From Dryas octopetala (Eukaryota; Streptophyta; Magnoliopsida; Rosales; Rosaceae), in contig OY992833.1 of assembly GCA_963921425.1 (NCBI GenBank), forward strand, positions 9,403,738-9,467,737: a DNA stretch of 64,000 bases. The letters are read 5' to 3'. This document shows, piece by piece, positions 55,201 through 64,000 of the stretch (positions are counted from its first letter, which is position 1; each line of letters opens with the position of its first letter). The position numbers and the translations under genes were made by a program. The notes under the pieces were generated by a model, which did no database searches, was not told the origin of the DNA, and saw only the letters and a list, made by a program, of their open reading frames with translations.

Positions 55201-57906
55201 AGTATCCAAAAGAAGGTTGAAATATTGTCAACTTTGATTAATCTACTATTTTTTTCTTTTGTTACTATTAATTAATGATTTTACCCTATTCATTATTAAC
55301 AGGTTTTGGGAAGCATGTTGCGTTCTAAACACACTACAGATGAATGGTTGTCAATTAAAGAAAGTAGAATATGGGACTTGCCAAAAGAAGAGGAGAAAAT
55401 CATGTCGGTTTTAAAGTTGAGTTTTGATAATTTGAAATCACCATCTGTGAAACAGTGTTTTGCATATTGCTCAATGTTTATGAAAGATTTCGAAATAAAA
55501 AGAGAAAAGTTGATCCAACTTTGGATGGCTCATGAATTACTTCACCCTTCTCCTGACAAAAGCAAACTAGTGATGGAAGACATAGGCAATGAATATTTTA
55601 ATATTCTATTGGAAAACTCCTTATTTCAAGATGTTACAAAAGATGAGTTTGGCGTTATTATCAGTTGCAAGATGCATGATCTTGTGCACGATCTTGCCAA
55701 ACAAGTATCAAAATCTGAGATCTTGGCGGTGCAGGACTTCAATGAGAATGAAATATCCAACTCTGAGATCCTGACACGGGATCTCAATGAGTATGAGATT
55801 CGACATGTTGCATGGATTCCTACTTCAACGCTAGAAGGGATGCCAAGAAGAAGTGTGAGAAAGTTGCGCTCATTGTTTTTGAATGATGACAAGGTCCTTA
55901 AAAGCATCTTCCCAAGGTTTAGAGCTTTGCGTGTTTTAAATTTACATGGGGCTGATATTGATGAGTTGCCAATTTCAATTGGTGAATTGAGACACTTGAG
56001 GAATTTGGACGTCTCGGGAACAAGAATCAAAGCACTCCCCAAATCTATTGGAAAGCTCTATATGCTGCAGACATTAAGAATGGATTGTTACAATCTCAAA
56101 AAGTTTCCCGAGGAACTGGAAAATTTGATCAACTTAAGGCATGTTTATTTTAATGAGTATGTTGAAGTTCCATTTCGGATAAGGCAATTGACTCATCTGC
56201 AAACATTATCTCATTATACTATGGGTGGGGCGACAAGTTATGGAATTGAGGAGCTGGGTGACTTAGACCAATTGAAAGGTGAATTAATTATAAGAAATTT
56301 GCAACTTGTGAGAAATGGAGAAGAAGCGAAGAAAGCTAATTTAGTGGGGAAAGCAAGCATACGCCAGTTAATATTTGAATGGAAGGATGACAGGCAAAGC
56401 AGCAACAATGATGAGGCTGTATTAGACGGCCTCCAACCGCACTGTAAGTTGGAAAGCTTAGAGATTGACAACTTCATGGGTGCTAAATTTGCATCATGGA
56501 TGATGAGTAGGTTGCCACTCAATTTGAAAAAGATTCGTTTATCCAATTGCAGGGAATGTGAAGAAATCCCAATGCTTGGTCATTTGCCAAATCTTATATG
56601 TGTTGAGATTTACAATATGGCTAAGCTAAAATGCCTGGGAGTTGAGTTTTATGGGTATAACAGTGTTTCCGGTACAACTAGTACGACAAGGAATGAGACA
56701 AGGGTTTTGTTTCCAGCATTGAAAACCTTATATATTTCTGAGTGCGGGATGCTAAGTGAATGGATGGAAGTGGTAGTGATGCCTACAGAAAAAGTAGTTG
56801 TGTTTCCCTGCCTTGAGGAGTTGACTCTATCTGGTTGTACGCAATTGAGAAATGCTCCCAGAGATTTTCCATCTCTCAAGAAGTTGGAGATAGATGGTAT
56901 TGACAATGCAAGGCCAATAGAAAATATTATGAGCAGTCAACTAACCACTCTCACTTCCCTCCAAATAAGAAATGTTGAGGAGCTTATTTCTTTGCCGGAA
57001 AGGATGTTTGAAAACAACCAGAATCTTCAGTGGCTGTATATTGGTGGTTGTCAGAAGCTGAGGCATTTACCTGATGGGCTAGACACAGTCCTTCTTGAGG
57101 AGCTGACTATAAGAAACTGTGGTAGTCTAGAGTCGATTCCAATTACACAGGGCATCCCATCTCTCCGCATATTTAATATTTGGGGTTGTGAGAAATTATC
57201 AAGCCTGCCGAGTGGGTTACAAGACTGCACCTCTCTTCAGACATTGTATATAGCTAGTTGCGCTAATCTGACGTCAATTCACAATCTCACGTCCCTTCGT
57301 GAGTTGTGGATTGTAAATTGTGATGGATTACCGAGTGGGCTTGAATCCTGTACATCTCTTGAGAGGTTGTCAATCGTGTACTGCGGCAATTTGATATCAG
57401 TGGCAGAAGACGTATCCAGGTTGCAATCTCTTACCAAGCTGTATATTGAACATTGTGGGAAATTACAATATTTGCCAACGGGGCTACACTGTCTCACTCA
57501 TTTGGAAGATATGGACATTGGAATGTTCTGGGAGGAGCTGGATTCTTTCCCCAATTTTGAGGTTATACCACAACTTAAACGATTAAAGTTGGAGGGGTGG
57601 CCTAAGCTGAAGTCTCTGCCCCAACAAATTCAACACTTCACTTCTCTAACATCTTTGTGGATAAAATCTTTTGACGGAGTGGAGGCTTTTCCAGACTGGT
57701 TGGGTAGACTTACATCTCTTACCCGCCTGATAATTGAGAATTGTGAGAATCTGATGTACCTACCTACAGCCAAAACTATGAAACGCCTCACCAAGTTAGA
57801 AACTCTACATATTTATAATTGTTCCCGTCTAAAGGAAAGATGCACCAAGGGGAGCGGCCCAGAATGGCACAAGATTTCTCACATTCCGAAAATCAATTAC
57901 TCATGA
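52253..57906 (+). CDS. CC-NB-ARC-LRR disease-resistance protein (RGA-like), 1250 aa
   Basis: Exon 1 is 52253-53401 (383 codons), exon 2 55303-57906 (867 codons and TGA); they join in phase 0 across a 1901-bp GT-AG intron. The ATG at 52253 starts a typical CNL N-terminus; codons upstream are leader. Domains: CC (about 1-150) with [13 protein letters not shown] (78-90); P-loop GIAGLGKTT (205-213); kinase-2 LDDVW (283-287, W final as in non-TIR NLRs); [14 protein letters not shown] (310-318); GVPLVAK, a GLPL variant (377-383); [18 protein letters not shown] (507-509); then LRRs from about 550 to the [11 protein letters not shown] end. All nucleotide-binding motifs are intact. The product should be a cytoplasmic immune receptor, an ADP/ATP switch activated by a pathogen effector. 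The intron lies exactly after GVPLVAK and carries a MITE. The last residues differ from the left copy because a short 3' segment is missing. Confidence 0.95.
53426..54061. mobile_element. MULE-type MITE in the CNL intron, 636 bp
   Basis: Long inverted arms (53426-53640 and about 53865-54061) begin GAGTGAATTACACTTTA and, on the complement, GGGTCATTTACACTTTA. They are flanked by a perfect 9-bp TSD, TTTATTATA (53417-53425, 54062-54070). There is no ORF. A related half-element lies at 19003-19450. Confidence 0.9.
54071..55302 (+). other. Rest of CNL intron
   Basis: AT-rich intron sequence with no gene. Near 54430-54665 'AGTCACAACT(T)AA.TGTGA' phrases recur in both orientations, suggesting another small decayed inverted-repeat element. 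Confidence 0.55.
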
Positions 57907-60900
57907 TTCTCTTGACAGAAATGTCATTCCCCACTACAAAACATTTAAAAGCAGTATGCGATTGTTATCTTTATATTTTATTTCCTTTCTTCAGCACTTG
58001 ACTAAACCTTATGAATAAACCTTAACAGGAAATTAGACAATCTGCAAGATGTACGACCGGGGAGTACTGTCAAGTGGAAAGAGCAAGTGAATGTGCAATA
58101 GGTGCAAACTTTTAGTCCAGGTACTTCTGGCCCGATAAACCACATGATGAGATTAACCTTTCTTTTAGACCAAATAAACTAGATTTCTCACATTCCAAAT
58201 ATTCTAGGTATTTTGTTTTTTCTCAAATCAATTATTCATGATTTGTTCAATTTTGTGCGTGTCACGTTTTACTTTAAATACAGATTCTCATGAAATGATT
58301 TTCATTCTCCACTACAAAACATTTCAAAGCAGTGTGCGATTATTGTTGAGAAAATGGTTTTTGAAGCGTTTTAGAAAGAAACTTGTTTATGGGTCCGTAT
58401 CTTTTTTCTTTATTACAGCATTTGACCAAACATCTTCTGCAGATACCTCACAAACCATCTTCTACCATTGTTGAATACTCGTGCTTTCATCTTTCATCAG
58501 AAAGATGCGCCTAGGGAGAGTATGTGCCCCAGTGGCATGTGCAAGATTACTTTCATCCTAATTGCTTGAAGTTTTGCGTTGTTGCACGAAGTAAGATTTC
58601 CAAACCACTACCTCCTCTTCTTTTTTGATGTTCCTCTTTGATTAGATTTAACTAGCTTTTCAATGTTTTGTACTCTTCTGATGTTCCTAATTTGTTGCTT
58701 TTCAGGTGGCTCTTACTCAATTGGAAGAACATGTGATGTGCGTCGGTGCAAACTAAGTGCAGGTACTTGAGTTCCCTTTCCCCTCCGTCACTGCATAGTT
58801 GTACAAGTTAATTGGTGACAGTAAGTCATGAGTTTCCCTAATAATCATATTATACATTTCTATAAAATTATAACATTAATTGATTCCAACAAAAAAAAAA
58901 AACATTGATCACTTACTGGCATCATTTATTCCAATTATTCACAGGTTTAGCTGGGGTCCTTATAATTTTAGATATTTACTTTTCCAAGAAATATTGCATT
59001 GATTTTTGTAAATAATATACATATGTACTTGTGTTGTTCTCAAGCTAGCTTGAGTCCTCTTAGTTCTAAAGGGATTTAACAGTCAAATTCCTTCATTGAT
59101 ATCTTTGCAATCAAATGTATTCATTCTGTGCTGATTTTATGTTCTGAGCATAAATTTATAGTGCTTTTTTTGTGCAATTAATTACACAATATGTTCCCAT
59201 CAAGGAATTATCTTTTCTTTTAAATAAGATAAACCATATTTAATTATTCTTAATCTTAACAGCATCCAGAGTTAAGAAACCCGAGTTATTTACAAGATAA
59301 GCTCCACAGTTTGAAAAGTTGATGATAAGTTATTTACAAATTATTTTTTGGAGATTGGACTGCATCCATTCTAAGTATGCGCACGCGGTCTTGGAGGATT
59401 TACAAACATTTAATTGATTAGATGCACCAATGAGATCAGCGTCCAGGTGGCCCAAAATTTCTCATATTCCAAGAATGAAGTGTAAGTTTAATTCTTCCTC
59501 AAATTAATAATATGTGATTTGTTCTGATCTCTCCCATTTTCATCTAGTTATTCAACTTATTGTTTATCTCATTTGTCTTATTTAATTAGTTTACCCACCG
59601 GTGATTGAAACCATTTATCTTTAGCTACCTGTCATGTTTTCTTCTTCTTTATTTTTTTGTTTTTAACTACAAAATAATTTCATGATAGGAATTTCATTAC
59701 CTGCAACTAAACAATTCAAAGTAGTGTGTGATTGTTGTTGTAAAAAAGCTCTTTGAATCTTATAAAAAGAATAAAACTTGGTTATCCTTAATTATATTTT
59801 CTCTTTTCCTTGGCATTGACCAAATTTAACATCTTAAATCAAGAATTTCCTGAGACAGAGGATTGAAGCTATGGGATGCATAGCAAAGAACAAACCACAT
59901 TAGTTGGATATCCATGGTCTGCAACTTTCAAGATGCGCCTTGGGGAGTGTCCCAGCTGCACTAGATTGCTTTCATTCTAGTTATAAGTACAACAAATTCC
60001 TAATTTCTCCAAGTTTTGCTTTGAAGAAATGTAAGCTTTTTGAACCACCACCTCCTATTCTCTTCTGATGTTCCTCTGTTGTTTGATTCGATCAGGTCTT
60101 CAATGCATTATACTTTGCTCTATCTTTTCCTTATCCATATACTTATAATATATCTTGTTCTCCCAATGAAATAAATATTTGTTTCAGCATAATTTGTAGG
60201 TTTTCAGGAGGCTGTTACTCAGTTGAAAAAAAAGTTCATGTTCAATAGGTGCAAACTGAGTCTATAGAAGAGCTTCTGATTTTTGACTGTCCCTATCAGC
60301 ACCAAGGAGAGCAGCCCAGGTCACAATTGCTTGAAGCTCCGCATATATGGTAGCACAAAGTAAGATTTCCAAACCACTAGTTTTTCAGTGCTTTGTACTC
60401 TTCTCTTGCCTTTGCTCTATCTTTTACTTGTGTATGTACTTCCTAGGATTTTTTTTCCAGATAGCATCTACTATTATTTTGCCATAATTTTTTGGTTTTC
60501 AGCAGGCTCTTACTCAATTGGAAGAACATGTGGTGTGCAATAAGTGCAAACTCCTTCTAGGTACTTCAGTTCCCTTTCCCCTGCATCTCACTGCATATAA
60601 TCATCATATTATACATTTCCATATAATCATTTCCGTATTTTTATAGTTGACTTGTATTCACATATTTATATACTTGACTTATATCATTTCCATATGTACT
60701 TGACTTGTATTCACAGGTTTTATATTTGTATCCACAGGTTTAGCTCGAGTCCTTATCATTTGAGATTTTTTTTTCTAAGATATTTTGTGTTGATTTTGTT
60801 AAATAATAGACATTTGTTTCTGTCGTTCTCAAGTTGGCTAGCCACCTATTTTGATATCATGTTCCTTTTTAAATTAAGCTCTTGCATGATGCTTAGAATT

Positions 60901-61120
60901 ATATGTGTTATTACAATGCATATGAATATGTTCTAAGGCATGTTGGACATGTTTTTATGGCACAGATTGTTACAAGGCAATGCTTCTCGGTATCTGTGGG
61001 TTCTTTATTACACTTCTTGGTAGACCACTTGTTTAAGGTAATCTGTTGTCTATGTGGAAAATATTTTTAACTGTTAATTTCATTATTTCTGTTTTTGGTT
61101 TTTTGGTTAGGTGGGCTGGG

Positions 61121-61191
<71 letters not shown>

Positions 61192-62910
61192 AGAGACAGA
61201 GAGGGAGAGAGTGTGTGTGTATGCAAGAGAGAGAGAGAGAGAGAGCAAGGAAATTACACTGTAAGGGCGCATGAGCTGTTGTAAAATTGAATAGAACAAA
61301 GAATTGGAAGTGACAAAGAAAAAGGAATTTAAGGAATGCAGTCAGCAGTCTCTGTTGCACAATTCGATTGATGCAAACATGCAGCATTTTGAACCCACCA
61401 GGGCCTTCATCATGTCCAAGCATAAAAGTGGTTTCCTACAAACTTTGTTGGTATTTGTATGCTTGCAAGTTGCAAAAACCAACAGATATATACATCTTAA
61501 GCATCACTGTTCTCACCGACTCTCTATTAGTGCATGTGTGTGTTTGTGTTAACTCATGCCTTGTAATTTGAAACATTTTGCAGCTCTTGGAGATATTTTG
61601 AACAACTTCAGGACCTCATTGATTTGGCAGTGTGACCAGAGAATCTATCATGATTTTATCACTCAACCTATGTGAAGATGTGCTGAGGGGAGTGTCTCAG
61701 TTGCTGAAAACTTCTTATTCAAATCATTTGTAAACTTTCGATCACTAGCACCTCCACTTTTCTTTTGGTGTTTCTGTTTGATTAGTTAATTTAGTTTTTA
61801 TTTGTACTTTCTGGTTGCATTCTGTTCTTCTCTAGTCTCTATTTAACATTTTTTTGTGTGTTAATATCCAATATGCATTTTGTTTTTTCAATTGGCTTTA
61901 ATTATTATGTTGGCATGATTTGTAGGTAACTTGAAAGGAAGAACTGTGCAATACATAGTGCACTGCAGGTACACTATATGCAATCACTATTTGGGCCCTA
62001 GTTTCAGTGTTCCTTTTATAGAAGGTTTTATGGTCTTGGTTGCAGGTTACAGAATAATGGCCCCTAGGCCTACAGTTTATACCTTCACCAGCATTATTAC
62101 CGAGTCTAATTTCTAATTTGGTCCTACGTTGTGTACCTGTAGTAGTGCAAGAAATCAGGTAAAACAATCTGCAGTTCCAAGCTTTTCACCATCATTTGAA
62201 AAATTAAAAGTTATTCTATACATCTCTTGTTTAGTTGTTTTGATGTTATTTTTGACCAGGCAGAGTCAGGAATCATGAGAAATTCCTATGCATGTGTCAT
62301 GCCTGGCACTTCCATTCATGTTTGGTTCTCATATTGATTTGGACAAACTGGCAAGCTAGATCCCTTTAATTGCAACACAAACTTATGTTAACACTGCATC
62401 ACCAAATCCAGTTATATTCTTATGGGTTTTCAACTTTGCATCAAATGCATAATTGCATTGCTCGTTTTGAGAGCCCTTTAAAGGGCACGAAAAATACCCA
62501 GAATTTGGTGCAATGTGGACCAACATGGTGTGCGTGGTGGCCACAATTTAGAGAGAGAGCATCAAAAATGGATAAACCCAAATTCAAAAACAGAGCAAAG
62601 GAAACAACCCCATCAGGAACCTTGTACCTCCCTCGATAAATATGATTCTCACAACACCATCAGCACCATCTGCACTTAAGAAGTGCATGACAGGCTTTCA
62701 GCAGAGTGGCAAGAGTAGATTAATCAGGTGGCCAAGATTTTTATAAAGGTTCAAAATGGCAGAATGTCTAAAAGTAGAGGGGTAATTTAGAATTAGGAAA
62801 AATGTATGGTTCAATTAATCAATTCCCTTTAGAATTAGCATAGGTGTTAATTTAATTAGATTTAGGGCTTTTATCTATCGAATAAATAACTCGGCAATTC
62901 ATGAGATTTA
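57907..62910 (+). other. Non-coding CNL 3' tail, right copy
   Basis: Same blocks as 2158-7240. It holds a roughly 50-bp segment near 59917-59967 (AACTTTCAAGATGCGCC..GGGAGTGTCCC) that the left copy lacks, and it has shorter AG tracts. The cassettes lie near 58028-58122, 58706-58761, 60208-60267 and 60504-60560. No long ORF. Confidence 0.6.
61120..61246. repeat. Compound (AG)n/(TG)n microsatellite
   Basis: Counterpart of 5344-5472 with different repeat numbers and an AAAG interruption. Confidence 0.97.
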
Positions 62911-62999
62911 GAAGGTTGAGAAGATTTGTCCCTCGTCGTTAGAAGGTTGAGATTTAGGTATCAGTCTCTTCCGAAGCATTTAATTTTTTTATAAAATTC

Positions 63000-64000
63000 C
63001 GTTTTGTTTAGGGTTTCTGAGTCTGCAGATGTTGCCTTTAAGGTCAGTTTGTGTTTGGTTCTCCTGAATTTTAGTAAAATAAACGGAAATTGATATTTTC
63101 ATTCTGAAATTCCAGGATTGGAGCAAATGGACATGGAAGGGTGCGAATCAAGCAACAAGAAGAGGAGCCGAGGGAAAGGATACTAGAAATATTGATGACC
63201 TGAAGCGCTCCAGGACCAATACTAGTGATGATGTTGTAAAACAAAGAGACATCGAATCTACACGCATTCTGAAGCGCTCCTCTGGTTGTTGATTATTTTC
63301 AATCAACATCGTTTTTGTTTTAAACTGAATTACATGATTTGAATGGAAGACAGAGATGATGGTATTGATAGCATGTGATCATTCTTTTTCTGGGAATCAA
63401 CTGTCAGTTTATTATTTACCAACCTTAATTGATACTAATTGTATTTTGTAATTAATTTTCTTATTCAGAACAAAGGAACAGAGATTGGAGAAGAAAGCAC
63501 AAGGCGTCTCTGAGGTTTTAGCATGGGTTAGTAGCAGTCCAGAGCTCAAGGAGAAAATGAATTCTGAAGACGAGAAAGCTGAACTTACTGCTGATATTGC
63601 AAATGAAATGGTCCATGAAGTTGCAGTCAGGAAAGGCTTAGCAGGTGTGCTGAAGCTGTTTAAAGAACGAGGATACCTCAAAGAAAGAATGGATGAGCCT
63701 GGTGGATGGACTGAAGTTAAAGATGTGGATGAGCACAAACACCCTGCTACTGAAGATAAGGACGAGATAGTTTCCGATGGAACTATCCATGAAGGCTTAT
63801 TATGCGTTCTGAATCTGCTTGAAGAGCGAGCAGCCCTCAGAAAAGGTATTGCTCGTCCACCTAATGTCTATCAAGAAGTGGATAGCATTGAGAGAACTGT
63901 TGAATTTGGCCAAACTGTAAGTTCTCCAGTCCAGTTCCTTTACAATATGTTACATGTTTATATGGTTTAACATTGTTACATGAGAGTGATTATGGTCCTA
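63000..64000 (+). pseudogene. Chimeric SART-1/DOT2-like fragment, right copy (broken donor)
   Basis: Same exon series as 7260-8501: an exon from 63116, then 63469-63916; the terminal exon is beyond the window. A deletion of about 90 bp at 63274 joins ...ATTCTGAAG to CGCTCCTCTGGTTG and removes the splice donor that ends the second exon in the left copy. The 63469-63916 exon differs from the left copy by very few residues (for example TADIANEM against TVDIANEM) and stays open. Its reading frame therefore survives, but normal splicing to the upstream exon is lost. Function is unlikely unless an alternative start is used. Confidence 0.65.

Larger units (their letters stand above)
55807..64000 (+). 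repeat. Segmental duplication, right copy
   Basis: Collinear with 1-8330: CNL LRR, tail and SART-1-like fragment. The match starts at 55807 only because base 1 is the window edge. Confidence 0.93.

Overview
The window is nuclear DNA from a flowering plant, almost certainly a eudicot and possibly a woody rosid; the family cannot be fixed from sequence alone. The reasons are CC-NB-ARC-LRR (CNL) resistance genes, GT-AG introns, AT-rich intergenic DNA, long (AG)n microsatellites and several classes of plant transposon. Nothing prokaryotic is present.

The backbone is a CNL resistance-gene cluster built by repeated segmental duplication. One duplicated block of about 8.2 kb appears at both ends in the same orientation (1-8330 and 55807-64000). 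Each copy carries the LRR part of a CNL gene, a 5-kb non-coding tail made of degenerate copies of the gene's own 3' end, and a chimeric fragment of a SART-1/DOT2-type splicing-factor gene. The right-hand CNL (52253-57906) is complete: two exons, predicted 1250 aa, with CC, NB-ARC and LRR regions. The left-hand CNL is cut by the window edge. Between them lie decayed CNL pieces: LRR relics at 18885-18990, 20025-20870 and 21420-21710, and orphan CNL promoter/5'-leader copies at 33960-34371 and 37330-37773.

The 44 kb between the two CNL genes has been filled by mobile elements, many with clear boundaries. These are a 2650-bp solo LTR with a 50-51-bp tandem array (8562-11211, TSD CATGT); a hAT-type MITE (12055-12526); the right part of a CACTA element with a broken Transposase_24-type gene (13484-17594); an LTR remnant with a long (GA)n tract (21950-22688); a complete 9946-bp Sirevirus-like Ty1/copia element with LTRs that look identical and one 1683-codon gag-pol ORF on the minus strand (23379-33324, TSD CAACC); a non-autonomous hAT-like element (34561-35845); a short-LTR copia remnant split by later insertions (37774-38075 and 48280-48675); two long-hairpin elements (38220-39235, 46476-47757); and a 5677-bp Mutator-like element with 279-bp TIRs and a 9-bp TSD (40336-46012). 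A 636-bp MULE-type MITE also sits in the intron of the complete CNL gene.

The most unusual items are: the Mutator element, which carries a convergent second gene for a small GRF-zinc-finger protein with a C-terminal membrane segment; the recurrent small exon-like cassettes encoding a CxxC peptide downstream of the LRR exon; the chimeric SART-1-like gene that is duplicated with the CNL; amino-acid differences between the two CNL copies that cluster on LRR beta-strand positions; and the hairpin-forming 51-bp array in the solo LTR.
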